The notes: generated by a model from the sequence alone, not told the origin. A stretch of 64,000 bases of DNA from Chloroflexus sp. Y-396-1 (GCF_000516515.1 NZ_KI911784.1:2698881-2762880), one strand, 5' to 3'. Shown: positions 8,360 through 18,001, counted from the stretch's first letter. A program made the numbers and translations.

Positions 8360-9259
8360 ATGAGTATAGAGATAGAGCTACCATTAGGGCCCCTGGTTGA
8401 AACTGACTGGCTAGCAGCCCATCTTGGTCATCCTCAACTGCGGATCGTCGATATGCGTGGGACGGTCTTGCCGCCCACTGCTCCCAAACCGCACTACCTT
8501 GCCCGCTATGACGACTACGCTGCTGGCCATATTCCTGGCGCCGTCTACATTGACTGGACACGTGACATTGTTGATCTTGATGACCCGACGCCGGTGCAAG
8601 TCGCTCCACCAGCCAAAATCGCTCACGAGCTAGGGAAGCGCGGTATTGGCGATGATTGTGTTGTTGTTGCTTACGATGACTGGTTTTCAATGTTTGCCGG
8701 TCGTCTGATGTGGGTGCTTCGCTATTATGGTTTCGAGCGAGTTCGGGTCTTAAATGGTGGGCTGGTGAAATGGCTGGCCGAGGGGCGTCCACTGACTACG
8801 GAGATTCCTGATTACCCACCGGCAACTTTTACGCCACGACCACAACCACACCTGCGTAAAACAGCCGATCAAGTCTTGCAAGCCCTAGGACGTGACCTGC
8901 TCTTGATCGACGCTCGCCACGAGCGAGAATACCGCGGTCTGGAATCACGTGCTGCACGTGGCGGACACATTCCAGGTGCCCACAACGTATTCTATCAGAG
9001 CCTGGTCAGTGGACCACACCAAACCTACCTCTCCCCTGACCAACTCCGTGAACGCTTTCTCGCTGCCGGTATTGATCCGGAGGCTGTCAACGATCGCGAA
9101 GTAGTCGCCTATTGCAACGGCGGTGTTTCGGCCACGCCAACTGCACTGGCTTTCGAGATCGTCAGCGGACGTCGGGTAGCGATTTATGATGGTTCCTGGA
9201 ATGAGTGGGGGAATGATCCGACTAAACCGCTCGAAGCTGATCGGGAAGGAATTGACTGA
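8360..9259 (+). CDS. Two-domain rhodanese-type sulfurtransferase
   Basis: 299 residues made of tandem rhodanese domains, as in thiosulfate and 3-mercaptopyruvate sulfurtransferases. The N-terminal domain (about 10-140) has VRVLNGGLVKW but no active cysteine; the C-terminal domain carries the persulfide-forming cysteine near residue 252 in the loop CNGGVSA. That loop differs from both classical thiosulfate (CRKGVT) and mercaptopyruvate (CGSGVT) types, so the donor cannot be read from sequence. GAGGAGC precedes the ATG. 130 bases after the E2 gene with an inverted repeat between, so probably a separate transcript. Confidence 0.92.
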   Translation: MSIEIELPLGPLVETDWLAAHLGHPQLRIVDMRGTVLPPTAPKPHYLARYDDYAAGHIPGAVYIDWTRDIVDLDDPTPVQVAPPAKIAHELGKRGIGDDCVVVAYDDWFSMFAGRLMWVLRYYGFERVRVLNGGLVKWLAEGRPLTTEIPDYPPATFTPRPQPHLRKTADQVLQALGRDLLLIDARHEREYRGLESRAARGGHIPGAHNVFYQSLVSGPHQTYLSPDQLRERFLAAGIDPEAVNDREVVAYCNGGVSATPTALAFEIVSGRRVAIYDGSWNEWGNDPTKPLEADREGID

Positions 9260-9563
9260 CGTTAGGAGAGAGCGGGGAGACGGGTTCTGAACTCGCCCCC
9301 AATCGCATACTGATACAACGTGTGATGGCTTTTAGGTGTAAGACACCGTTGCATCCCCTAGGCACCCACTTGCAGGGCGTTGGACGGAACTAACTCCTCC
9401 CGTGTGGTGATAGGCATGAGCGGCGAGACAACGAGAAGTTAACCGCAGACGTTCGCCGGAACGGGAATCTGCGCGTCTCTGTATGCGCTGCGGACGAGTT
9501 GGGAACTCACCTCTCCCGGCCACTGCGGAAAAGAGAAAAACATTGTAAATTCCCTATCTCGGA
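9260..9563. other. Spacer between convergent genes
   Basis: About 300 bases between the sulfurtransferase and pseudouridine synthase genes, which converge. I see no gene and no clear terminator hairpin. Confidence 0.4.
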
Positions 9564-10487
9564 TCAAGCTTCTTGCAAATGGGCAATAACTGCCAGCAGC
9601 AATGGCGGTGGTGGGCAGAATAGATGGAGTGGACGACCAGCCGTTGGGTGGGGCAGGGTCAGCTCAGCGGCGTGGAGCAGCGGATGAGACAACGTGAAGC
9701 CGCCAACTACCATCGGTCCGCCATAACGCTCGTCACCGAGAAGCGGGCAACCGAGCGCTGCCAGGTGCAACCGAATCTGGTGGGTGCGTCCAGTGCGCGG
9801 TACGGCCCACACTAGGGCAGCATCGGAGTATTGCTGACGCACCGTCAGGTGGGTATGCGCCAGCTTGATCCGTTGCCCATCAGGAAGTGGCTGCCCAATT
9901 TTCGTCTTATCGTAAAGCCGCCAGCGACCACCGGCAGCCCGACCGTGACCGGTGATCACTTCAGTTGTGTCAGGTGGGTGTCCGGCGCATACAGCGAGAT
10001 ACCGTTTGTGTACCAAACCCTGGGCAAACGCCGTCTGTAATGGTGCATTTGCTTGTGGCTGTTTACTCAAAACCAGAATCCCTGATGTGCCAAAATCGAG
10101 CTGGTGCGCCAAGTGCAGCATTGGTGAGCGACCATCGCGCATCGTCAGCAAGCGTCGCATCACTGCCAACACACTGCCGTGCGTGTCCCATGGCGTATCG
10201 CTCACGTAACAGGCTGGTGGTTTGTTGATGACAACCAGATCGTCATCTTCGTAGATGATGTGTTCGAGCGTTAGTGGGGCGTTGCAATAGCCGCCAGCGG
10301 GAGGTAACCGCACGAGTAGCGTCTCGCCACCGGTTGCGGGGGTTGTGGCATCAACCCGCCGCCGACCGATCCACAGTCCACCCCGTGCGGCCGCCAGTTG
10401 CCCGACTTCACCCAAACGTTCAGCGGCAATCATCCCGAGTGGACGCCCTTGATCGGTAGGCGAGATCTGTAAAGAAACGATGTTCAT
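9564..10487 (-). CDS. RluA-family RNA pseudouridine synthase
   Basis: 307 residues; isomerises uridine to pseudouridine in rRNA or tRNA. The catalytic block reads HQLDFGTSGILVLSK, with the essential aspartate present but Gln in place of the usual Arg of HRLD. The C-terminal block GRTHQIRLHLAALGCPLLGD is typical of RluA. No S4 domain is obvious at the N-terminus. Its ATG overlaps the stop codon of the upstream aminotransferase by four bases (ATGA), indicating translational coupling. The target base cannot be deduced. Confidence 0.88.
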   Translation of the reverse strand: MNIVSLQISPTDQGRPLGMIAAERLGEVGQLAAARGGLWIGRRRVDATTPATGGETLLVRLPPAGGYCNAPLTLEHIIYEDDDLVVINKPPACYVSDTPWDTHGSVLAVMRRLLTMRDGRSPMLHLAHQLDFGTSGILVLSKQPQANAPLQTAFAQGLVHKRYLAVCAGHPPDTTEVITGHGRAAGGRWRLYDKTKIGQPLPDGQRIKLAHTHLTVRQQYSDAALVWAVPRTGRTHQIRLHLAALGCPLLGDERYGGPMVVGGFTLSHPLLHAAELTLPHPTAGRPLHLFCPPPPLLLAVIAHLQEA

Positions 10488-11617
10488 TTCGCGTCCTGTA
10501 AGACCTTGCCCAAACGGCGAGCGCCTTCGATCAACTCGGCTTCCGACAGCATCGAAAAAGCCAGGCGTAATTCATGACGGCCACCGTTCCCGGCGTAGAA
10601 CCGTTCACCAGGAATATACGACACGCCGGCAGCCTCGGCGCGGGCCAGCAGCGTCGTGGTGTCAATCGTCGGCGGTGTACGTAGCCAGACGAAGAATCCA
10701 CCTAGTGGTGGTCGCCAGGTCACCCCTGACGGCATCATACGTGCCAGTGCTTCTAACAATGCATCGCGCCGGGCACGAAGGGCATTGCGTACACGCAGTA
10801 GGTGCGGTTCAAAATCGCCAGCCTGTAATAATGCCAACACGACGTGGGCGGTAAAGTGGTTCACTCCCCCACCACTATCGAGCATGCCCGACTGCGTACA
10901 GCGCCGGATTACTGTTGTCGGCGCCTGCATCCACCCTAGACGTAGGCCAGGGGCTAGTACTTTGGCAAAACTCCCCAAGCGGATGAGCGAACTATCGGCG
11001 GCAAAACTGGTGATCGGGGGTGGGGGCGGCAGTTCATACCACAACTCGGCGTAGGCTTCGTCTTCAATAACTGTCAACTCAAGTGCTGTCGCCAGGCGTG
11101 CCAGTTCTGCGCGCCGCGTTGCACTCAGTGTAACCCCACTGGGATTGTTGAAGGTCGGTACCAGGTAGAGAAAAGCGACCCGCTCACCACGGCTACGTAA
11201 CAGTCTGACCAGTGTCGCTACGGTTGTCACGTGCAACCCTTGCTGGTCGCCCGGAACCATAACTAGACGCAGCCGGTGATCACGAAAAATGCGCAATGCC
11301 AGATGATACGTCGGTGCTTCGACCAACACAACGTCACCCGGTTGCGTCAACTGTTTACAGAGCATATCGAGCGCCTGGGAAGTACCACCGGTAATCATCA
11401 ATTCTGTCTCGGGTACGGACAGCCGGGCAGCCAGCAATGCCAGGAGACGCCCAGGTCCCTGAGCAAAGCCGTATGTAAGAGCAGCCGGTGCGTCGTGGGT
11501 GAGTGTCCAGGTTGCAGCACGTAACAGTTCCGTGCGCGGCAACAAATCGGCAGCCAGATGGCCCCAACCAAACTCGATGATCCCTGGACGTTGGACAAAT
11601 TGAATGTCAGGCAGCAT
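10484..11617 (-). CDS. PLP-dependent class I/II aminotransferase
   Basis: 377-residue fold-type I aminotransferase resembling 2-aminoadipate/aromatic aminotransferases and the catalytic half of MocR regulators, but without the GntR DNA-binding domain. Visible landmarks: ITGGTSQALD, VPTFNNPSG, EDEAYAEL and the PLP-binding lysine in GSFAKVLAPGLRLGW. ATG at 11617 (MLPDIQFVQ) is chosen because AGAGGA stands 7-10 bases upstream; the longer frame to 11770 adds a low-quality, Arg/His-rich leader. The substrate is not determinable from sequence. Confidence 0.88.
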   Translation of the reverse strand: MLPDIQFVQRPGIIEFGWGHLAADLLPRTELLRAATWTLTHDAPAALTYGFAQGPGRLLALLAARLSVPETELMITGGTSQALDMLCKQLTQPGDVVLVEAPTYHLALRIFRDHRLRLVMVPGDQQGLHVTTVATLVRLLRSRGERVAFLYLVPTFNNPSGVTLSATRRAELARLATALELTVIEDEAYAELWYELPPPPPITSFAADSSLIRLGSFAKVLAPGLRLGWMQAPTTVIRRCTQSGMLDSGGGVNHFTAHVVLALLQAGDFEPHLLRVRNALRARRDALLEALARMMPSGVTWRPPLGGFFVWLRTPPTIDTTTLLARAEAAGVSYIPGERFYAGNGGRHELRLAFSMLSEAELIEGARRLGKVLQDAK

Positions 11618-12073
11618 AGATTGTCGTCCTCTTATGGCTGCGCTTCGAGCGTGACACATACGCCTACCGTGCTCCGGTGGCAGGCAGCGCCCGCTGCGGT
11701 GGTGCATCGTGGTAGGTAATCCGCTCATAGCAGCACCGTGCAAGACATTATATTCTGTTCTCGCCCGCACCCTGCTCTATTGCCCAGTTCCTCTCAAGGT
11801 GGTCATCATCGGCGCATAACGTACTGTCGTGTTCCATCACGTCGGTCTAAACCCCTTTTCGTCCCTGGTCGTGTTCCCCCTCCTCTCTCCTTGATAAGCG
11901 AAGAAGAGTGTCAGGAGTTACCGTGCCGTGAATCGTCAGCATCCTCGGACACCGGCAAAGTGGGTCTGCAACCCTACATTCTCAGCAAGCTCTCACCGTA
12001 TGATGATGGTGCTAATGGTATCATGCTGTTGAACAGTATTGGTACAGTAAAACCGTATAATGACACGAACAAA
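11618..12073. other. Divergent spacer, aminotransferase / S41 protease
   Basis: About 455 bases with no gene supported. A TATAAT at 12055-12060 lies only 13 bases before the S41 start codon, so that gene may be transcribed with almost no leader; no good -35 at 17 bases is present. Confidence 0.4.
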
Positions 12074-13468
12074 ATGTATCTGCAACGCATTCTGCTACTT
12101 TTGCTCACAACAATTCTGATTACCGGTTGCTCTGTTCTGCGCGATGGACAGATCGGCTTACCGACCGCGCAACAACGACCGACATCTACCGCGACATCTC
12201 TGCCGCAACCGACATCTACGCAAACGACGGTACCGTCAGCGGAGACGACGGTACTCCCTATCCAGACGCCAACGCCGGTTGCCACTATCGCACCGACCCC
12301 AACCCTGGCGCCGCTCAGTCGCGAACAACGGTTGAACATTTTTCAGCAGGTGTGGGAAACAGTGCGTGATAACTATCTGTACGAAGACTTTAATGGCCTC
12401 GACTGGAATGCTGTGCGTGTTGAGGTACAGTCTAAGGTTGAAGCGGCTGCTACACCTGAGGAATTTTATGCTGTTATGCGCGAGATGATTGCACGTCTGG
12501 GCGATGATCACTCGCGCTTCGAGTCGCCGCAGGAGGTTGCGGCACAGATGGCCGAGGCACGTGGTCAATTGCAGTACGGTGGGATTGGTGTCAGTGTACG
12601 CACCATCGAGGAAGGTGGGTTGATAACCCGGGTTGTGCCTGGCGGTCCGGCTGACCAGGCGGGGATTTTGCCACGCGATGTGATCCTGGCGGTCAATGGT
12701 ATTCCGTTCAACGACGACAGTGCGTTTGGGCCGGGAGGTGCGATTGGAGCGGTGCGTGGCTTACCTGGAACGAGTGTCCGTCTGACTATTAAGCGTGGCA
12801 ACGGGGAACCTCGTGAGATAGAGGTAGTGCGGGCAATCATTGACATTGCCGTTTTTAATCAGGTCACTGCCGGACGACTGACCGGTGATATTGGGTTGTT
12901 ATACATTCCCAGCTTTTATGTTGACAACGCTGATATTCAGGCTCGCGATGCACTGACGACACTGCTGGCTGAGGGGCCGCTGCGCGGTATCATTATTGAT
13001 GTACGCGACAATAGTGGTGGCTATATTCACGTGATGCGCAATATCATCGCCCTCTTTCACGATGGTGGGAGTATCGGCGCATCGGTAGGGCGTGATGAAC
13101 GCGAAGAACAGCGCATCCCGCGTGGGAAAACATTACCCGGTTTGACCGATATTCCGGTTGTTGTCCTCATTAGCGAAGAGACCGCTAGCGCCGCCGAGAT
13201 GTTCACCGCTGGTATGCGTCTCTTGCGTCAGGCAACAATCGTTGGCGTACCTTCCGCCGGTAATACCGAAAACTTGTACGGCTACGATTTCAGTGATGGT
13301 TCACGCCTGCTCCTAGCTGAGGTGGCCTATCAACTCCCTGATGGCACGTTGATCGAAGGAACCGGCATTATTCCCGATGTGCTGATTAAAGCTGAGTGGT
13401 GGCGTTTTGCTCCCGAAGACGATCCGCAGTTGCAGGCAGCGCTGAAGGTGTTGGCGGGTGCACAATGA
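12074..13468 (+). CDS. S41 (tail-specific type) protease, predicted lipoprotein
   Basis: 464 residues. Starts MYLQRILLLLLTTILITGC: a lipoprotein signal with lipobox ITGC and acylated C19, which decides the ATG at 12074 over the long upstream frame. A Thr/Pro/Gln-rich tether (20-80) leads to the S41 N-terminal helical part, a PDZ domain (about 165-250, GGIGVSV and GGPADQAGI) and the protease core with the nucleophile region ETASAAEMF. The usual CTP lysine (GKG after the serine block) is replaced by SAGNTE, a form seen in tricorn/IRBP-like S41 members. An extracytoplasmic processing or quality-control role is inferred. Confidence 0.88.
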   Translation: MYLQRILLLLLTTILITGCSVLRDGQIGLPTAQQRPTSTATSLPQPTSTQTTVPSAETTVLPIQTPTPVATIAPTPTLAPLSREQRLNIFQQVWETVRDNYLYEDFNGLDWNAVRVEVQSKVEAAATPEEFYAVMREMIARLGDDHSRFESPQEVAAQMAEARGQLQYGGIGVSVRTIEEGGLITRVVPGGPADQAGILPRDVILAVNGIPFNDDSAFGPGGAIGAVRGLPGTSVRLTIKRGNGEPREIEVVRAIIDIAVFNQVTAGRLTGDIGLLYIPSFYVDNADIQARDALTTLLAEGPLRGIIIDVRDNSGGYIHVMRNIIALFHDGGSIGASVGRDEREEQRIPRGKTLPGLTDIPVVVLISEETASAAEMFTAGMRLLRQATIVGVPSAGNTENLYGYDFSDGSRLLLAEVAYQLPDGTLIEGTGIIPDVLIKAEWWRFAPEDDPQLQAALKVLAGAQ

Positions 13469-13491
13469 TGCCGAAAAGAAGTGAACCGCAT

Positions 13492-14325
13492 CTACCGCAC
13501 CACCAACACCGGAATCGGACTACCTTCCAGCAAATCACGAGTCACATCTTGCAGGGAAATGCGGCGAAGAAAGCGAAGCCACTGGCTGGTTGGCTCTACA
13601 TCATCGGCCAGATGGCTACCGATCACAAAGAGATCGTAGTGCTGACATTCAGTGAGCAGGGTCTCTTCAACTAAACCGTTGATCACTTGTAAACGACAGC
13701 TTACGCCCTCTGTCGCCAATGCGGCTACCATCCGGTGCAACACCGTGGCAGTCGCTTCATCGATCTGTAACGCAGTCTCACCTGACAGTGGCGATGCGGC
13801 AAACCCCTCGAAATACACCACCTCCTGTGAAACGACGTGCAAAACGGTAACCGTTGCTTGAAAGGCACGTGCAATCTGGCTGACGAGAGGAACACAGCGG
13901 ATCGACTGTTCGCCACCAGCACTGGCAAGAAGAATCTGACGAATCGGGGTAATTCGTCCGTGAACGCGCAGGAATGACACCGGCAACATGCGCAGCAAAT
14001 TGAACTCCTCGCGCCGCAGCCACCACTCTAGCGGTGTTGCCCGTGCAGTAAATGCGGGTAAGAGTAAGACATCAGGGTGCACGGTCTGTACTGCCTTTAG
14101 AATTGCCAGGGTAAACGATTCTTCTTGACACCAGCGCCGTACCGTGATGGTAGGATCGAGTTGTAAACGAGTGAGTATCTCATCAAGTGTACTCTGCTCT
14201 TCTGTCGGTGCGATCAGAGTCAATTGCCGGGCTAATGTGGTGATAAACGGTTTAGCAAAGGTAAGCAGATCGTCTGCTTGCAGACCTTCACCTGCATAAA
14301 GAGCAATGTGCATCACATTCACCAT
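13492..14325 (-). CDS. Tandem universal stress protein (UspA fold)
   Basis: 277 residues with two UspA-like halves. The second half keeps the nucleotide-loop remnant VIGSH and the terminal strand SPIPVLVVR; the first half is more diverged and lacks a clear GxxG...GS loop. Its ATG overlaps the stop of the upstream transporter-like gene by seven bases (ATGGTGA), so the two are coupled. An in-frame ATG at 14313 is an alternative start. The pairing suggests that it senses or modulates the transporter, which is inference. Confidence 0.75.
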   Translation of the reverse strand: MVNVMHIALYAGEGLQADDLLTFAKPFITTLARQLTLIAPTEEQSTLDEILTRLQLDPTITVRRWCQEESFTLAILKAVQTVHPDVLLLPAFTARATPLEWWLRREEFNLLRMLPVSFLRVHGRITPIRQILLASAGGEQSIRCVPLVSQIARAFQATVTVLHVVSQEVVYFEGFAASPLSGETALQIDEATATVLHRMVAALATEGVSCRLQVINGLVEETLLTECQHYDLFVIGSHLADDVEPTSQWLRFLRRISLQDVTRDLLEGSPIPVLVVR

Positions 14326-15494
14326 TTAACAAATAGTAACACCAGCGGTACTATCACCATAATCCCCAGGAAACCGGCGAGACGTGGGAGTGAGTGAACA
14401 ATTGTCGTTTCCAATCTAAGTATCACACGGGCAAACCAACGATAGCAGAAGAGGAGCGCCAACAACGAGAAGAAGGTCACGCTTAGCATCTCAACCAGCA
14501 CGATTGTAAATGCTGCTGATCCACCGACAATCAAGGCTGCGACCAGCGTATCAATAAACGTGGTTATATTGGCTCCCATAATGTAAGGCAGCGCATTTTC
14601 ACGCCGAATGATACCGCGCACTGTCAATGGTACTAACATTGATAGCGAAACTGACACCGAGAGGGTAAATGACGTGATCCCAGCACCAAACAGAAACATC
14701 ACCCATGGTCGGTAGAGTAACTGACCGGCTTTACCAAAGATTTCTTGACCACCGGGAACCTCTGGAATGGCGCGGTCGAGCAGGCTAAATGCGCCGAGTA
14801 ATACCAGTGCTCCTACAACCAATAATGACCACTCGGGTAAGATGCTCACCACGATAGCAACGATTGGATCAATTACTAGATCGAAGAGTGAATACAGCGG
14901 GCTGTCAGCACTGGCGGTAACGATGCCGACCAAATGCGCATCGAGCAGCCAGTAGCCCAACCCAAATGCCGGCAAATAGATGGACGCCGTAGTCAATAGT
15001 GAAAGTACACCGATGCTAACGCTCGCTGCCCGCCGATGACCCCGCAGATGGTATATGAACCCAACAAACAGCACGATGAATGACGCACCCAACCGTGAAC
15101 CGGTGATCATCGCAAGAGTTTGCAAACTGTTAATTGTTCCTGACGCGAAAAACGATACGGCGATGGCTGCCACCGGTGAGCCACTGAGAAAGAGAAAGGC
15201 TAACAACCAGCCAAAGCCAAGCGCGCTGGCTGGTGTACTGACATCTAACCAGTTCACCACGATCCGCCCATACCCCGCAGCACCACGCTTAAGCAATTCT
15301 AGCGCCAACACGAATGTTAGCAGTCCGAACAGGGCAAAGCCACAGCGCTGACTAATGGCCCACCAGGTTCTGGATGACCGTACCGATGTCGTGCCGTGCG
15401 CTGTACCTACCGATGGCCGGGCCTCGTCGGTGGGAACTTCGACGACGGCAGTGATAGCTGACGAAGTCGATTGTTTATCGGATGAAGGTTCCAT
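14319..15494 (-). CDS. Na+/phosphate-cotransporter-like membrane protein
   Basis: 391 residues with about nine transmembrane helices after an acidic/Ser-rich cytoplasmic N-terminus (MEPSSDKQS). The segment ENALPYIMGANITTFIDT resembles the repeated GxNIGTT motif of the Na/Pi cotransporter family (PNaS/NptA); a matching first copy near SGTINSLQTLAMITGSRLG is degenerate. ATG at 15494 chosen as the first start giving a normal N-terminus; the frame extends to 15668 without family resemblance. Followed by a coupled universal stress protein. The transported ion is not certain. Confidence 0.78.
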   Translation of the reverse strand: MEPSSDKQSTSSAITAVVEVPTDEARPSVGTAHGTTSVRSSRTWWAISQRCGFALFGLLTFVLALELLKRGAAGYGRIVVNWLDVSTPASALGFGWLLAFLFLSGSPVAAIAVSFFASGTINSLQTLAMITGSRLGASFIVLFVGFIYHLRGHRRAASVSIGVLSLLTTASIYLPAFGLGYWLLDAHLVGIVTASADSPLYSLFDLVIDPIVAIVVSILPEWSLLVVGALVLLGAFSLLDRAIPEVPGGQEIFGKAGQLLYRPWVMFLFGAGITSFTLSVSVSLSMLVPLTVRGIIRRENALPYIMGANITTFIDTLVAALIVGGSAAFTIVLVEMLSVTFFSLLALLFCYRWFARVILRLETTIVHSLPRLAGFLGIMVIVPLVLLFVKW

Positions 15495-15573
15495 AGCGAC
15501 CTGACAGATCTGCTCAATTGCGGTTAAATATCTGGTATGATAACCGATGCGAACACGAATGAGAAGAGGAAAA

Positions 15574-16065
15574 ATGAAACATTCATACCTGGAAGGCAGA
15601 ATCTTGCAGATCAACGTCAATCCGAAAGGTGGCGTTCCGAAATACCCGGTACCGGTCGTCGAAATCACGACAAATGGCGTTCGTGGTGATTACCAACGTG
15701 ACCAGGAACACCATGGTGGGCCAAGACGGGCCGTCTCGCTCTATTCCGCCGAGCGGATTGCCGCTTTGCAAGCCGAAGGTCACCCGATTGCGCCGGGAAC
15801 GACTGGCGAGAACCTGACAATTAGTGGTCTTGATTGGGCAGCAATCGAGATCGGTGACCGGCTGAGCATCGGTGAGTGGGTCGAACTGGAGATCACCGAA
15901 TACACAACGCCGTGCAGTACTATTGCTGCATCGTTTCTACGCGGCCAATTCACCCGTATCAGTCAGCGGCTCCATCCCGGATGGAGCCGCTTGTATGCAC
16001 GGGTCATCAGCGAAGGCGAAGTACGGGTTGGTGATCCTGTTCGCTTATTCAAGGCTGGCATATGA
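15574..16065 (+). CDS. MOSC-domain protein
   Basis: 163 residues, a single MOSC domain as found at the C-terminus of molybdenum-cofactor sulfurase and in YiiM-type proteins. Features: GDYQRDQEHHGGPRRAVSLY, PGTTGENLTISGLDW and the conserved cysteine in TTPCSTIAASF. MOSC proteins handle Mo-cofactor-linked sulfur or act in base-analogue detoxification. ATG 15574 follows GAAGAGG; the nine codons upstream are discarded. It converges on the next gene with only three bases between stops. The Mo link is notable given the sulfite-oxidase-fold protein at 57 kb. Confidence 0.88.
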   Translation: MKHSYLEGRILQINVNPKGGVPKYPVPVVEITTNGVRGDYQRDQEHHGGPRRAVSLYSAERIAALQAEGHPIAPGTTGENLTISGLDWAAIEIGDRLSIGEWVELEITEYTTPCSTIAASFLRGQFTRISQRLHPGWSRLYARVISEGEVRVGDPVRLFKAGI

Positions 16066-16068
16066 GCA

Positions 16069-16950
16069 CTACGGGCGAACCACCAGTACCGGTACCGGAC
16101 TGGCCCGAATGATTTTATCGGCGACACTCCCCATTATCAGGCGCTGCCAGCCCCCTTGCCCACGAGTAGCCAGTGCGACTGCATCAACTTGCAATTCGCG
16201 GCTGAGGTTGAGTAGCGCACGAGCCGGCTGGTCGGCAGTTCCCACAGCACCTACGGCAATATCAATCGTTACACCCTGCGCTTCTAAGCGCGCAGCTACT
16301 TCCTTTAGATACGCCTCAATCGCTTGTTTCTGCTCAGCAATAGCTTCGTCACTATCGCGCTGACGACGTACCAAAACTCGTGCCAGAATCAGGCGTGCTC
16401 CGTCAACTGCGGCTAGTCGCTGTGCCGGCAGGAGTACTTGCTCGGCGTGTGTTGATCCGTCGAGCGGCACGAGAATACGACGCAGTGGTTGGGCAGCTCG
16501 CGCTGCCGAATCGCCTGGTCGCATCAACCAGAGTGGGGTGTGGGTGAGCTGTAGCAACGACTCGGCGACACTTCCCAGCCAGAAATGCTCAAAACCACTC
16601 CAGCCGTGAGTTGTCATAACGATCAGATCGGCATTGATTGCCTGAGCATGATTGGCAAGTGTCTCGGCCACCGGCCCTTCTAGGCGGCTGATGATCGTGT
16701 GAATCCCACTCAACACCGGTTGTGCCGCAATCTGAGAGAGGTAAAACCGTTCGTGTTCGGCTGCCAGCGAGTGCAACTCGGCATCGATCACCGGTAGGGT
16801 CTCGATGAAAATTGGTGTCAATGAATTGGGATAATGAACGTGCACCAAATGGATGGTTGCACCACAAGCCCGTGCCAGTCGGGCGGCTGCAGCCAGGGCT
16901 TGTTCTCCGACGACTGAGCCATCGAGGGGAACGAGAAGAGTACGAAACAT
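16069..16950 (-). CDS. Tandem universal stress protein
   Basis: 293 residues, two complete UspA domains. Each starts with a VPLDGS strand (residues 7-12 and again about 155) and ends with an ATP-type loop: GWSGFEHFWLGS in the first, GQGGWQRLIMGS in the second, both fitting Gx2Gx9G[S/T]. These loops predict nucleotide binding. AAGGAG precedes ATG 16950, deciding against the longer frame. Stand-alone gene with a 570-base upstream region. Confidence 0.92.
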   Translation of the reverse strand: MFRTLLVPLDGSVVGEQALAAAARLARACGATIHLVHVHYPNSLTPIFIETLPVIDAELHSLAAEHERFYLSQIAAQPVLSGIHTIISRLEGPVAETLANHAQAINADLIVMTTHGWSGFEHFWLGSVAESLLQLTHTPLWLMRPGDSAARAAQPLRRILVPLDGSTHAEQVLLPAQRLAAVDGARLILARVLVRRQRDSDEAIAEQKQAIEAYLKEVAARLEAQGVTIDIAVGAVGTADQPARALLNLSRELQVDAVALATRGQGGWQRLIMGSVADKIIRASPVPVLVVRP

Positions 16951-17521
16951 TTCACGGCTCCTTTGCAGTTTCTGATACAACGTCTGATACAACGGTAGGC
17001 TTCGTAAGCGTAAATCCCGTTCATGTTGTCCCAACCTTGAACAGAAGTATTTGCTGTGTTAAGCCTGCATTCTTCGGCGTCTAAACATAGAATGAGTTTA
17101 TAGTTATCTCCAGGTGTCACCAGTGGCGATGGTGTTTCTCACAAATGATGACTGTCAACGTAGCAGGGGTGACGGCTCCCCCACTCATCGCGTGCTGGTA
17201 TACCCGACCTGGATTGAACTGAAGCCGATAAAGTGACAACATGAGCAACATTGTCACCTGCTAAACATATGCCTACAGCCTGGGAGTGCGAGTCTCTGGC
17301 TCTCGTTCTCACGTGAGCGAAACTCTGTCGAAGCGGTTGTCCGAAGGTACTCGTGCAGGTCAGCTCACGGCAGTCCCTCGCATTTTCCCTATGGCACCGT
17401 CCTCTTCCACGAGGAAGGGAGAGAACGGCCAGGAAAAAGGTTTTTTCAGATACACTCTAAACGTTCCTTTTACCTGCGAACAGCACACCTTTACCGTCGG
17501 TGTTTTTCTAGTCAGCTTCCA
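16951..17521. other. Spacer upstream of a universal stress gene
   Basis: No gene supported in about 570 bases. It contains two head-to-tail copies of a 12-mer TCTGATACAACG at 16971-16994, just outside the stress-protein RBS, and a small hairpin CCTCTTCCACGAGGAAGG near 17399-17416. Confidence 0.4.
16971..16994. repeat. 12-bp direct repeat in the stress-gene leader
   Basis: TCTGATACAACG occurs twice without a gap, 20 bases upstream of the universal stress protein start. It could be an operator or merely a slippage duplication. Confidence 0.4.
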
Positions 17522-18001
17522 TCAACGAAAATCAATCTCTACCAACCGCCATTGCTCACCTTCTTTCCACAATCTGGCTGTAAACGGCTGTGACGACGAA
17601 CCATCAACGTAGGTGAGTGTACCGCTCACCTCGGCAGTCGTCCCTTCAGAGGTTGTGTTGATATTGAAACTGTTGAGCGATAGATCGGTGACTTTTCGAA
17701 ACAGTTGCCGGTTGGCGAAGAGACGTTCAAGGTCCGCACGAGAGATTGAACTCCTGGCGGTATCGGCAAAAAGTGCTTCCGCCGCACCAATATCCCGCCG
17801 CCGTCCGGCATCCATAAACTGACGAATGACATCTTCGATGGCTGAGGTCTCACTTATGACACCACTAACAAGTCTCCACCCACCCAAAGCCAAGAGGACA
17901 CAGCAGAGCACAAGTGTCGTGACGAGCAGGCCAATACCTATCATCACCCAGCGCAGCGTCTGGTTTGCCTGAGGCTGATTTGGTATGGGATAGATCGACA
18001 T
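17522..18001 (-). CDS. Small membrane-anchored protein of unknown function
   Basis: 159 residues: short Pro/Gln-rich N-terminus, one transmembrane helix (about 20-43), then an extracytoplasmic domain with RQFMDAGRRRDIGAAEALF and a beta-rich end that reads like a DUF4878/NTF2-like lumazine fold (GTLTYVDGSSSQPFTARLWKE region). ATG 18001 has GGGAGGAA seven bases upstream. NTF2-like extracellular domains often bind small ligands or other subunits, but no role can be claimed. Isolated between two long spacers. Confidence 0.72.
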   Translation of the reverse strand: MSIYPIPNQPQANQTLRWVMIGIGLLVTTLVLCCVLLALGGWRLVSGVISETSAIEDVIRQFMDAGRRRDIGAAEALFADTARSSISRADLERLFANRQLFRKVTDLSLNSFNINTTSEGTTAEVSGTLTYVDGSSSQPFTARLWKEGEQWRLVEIDFR

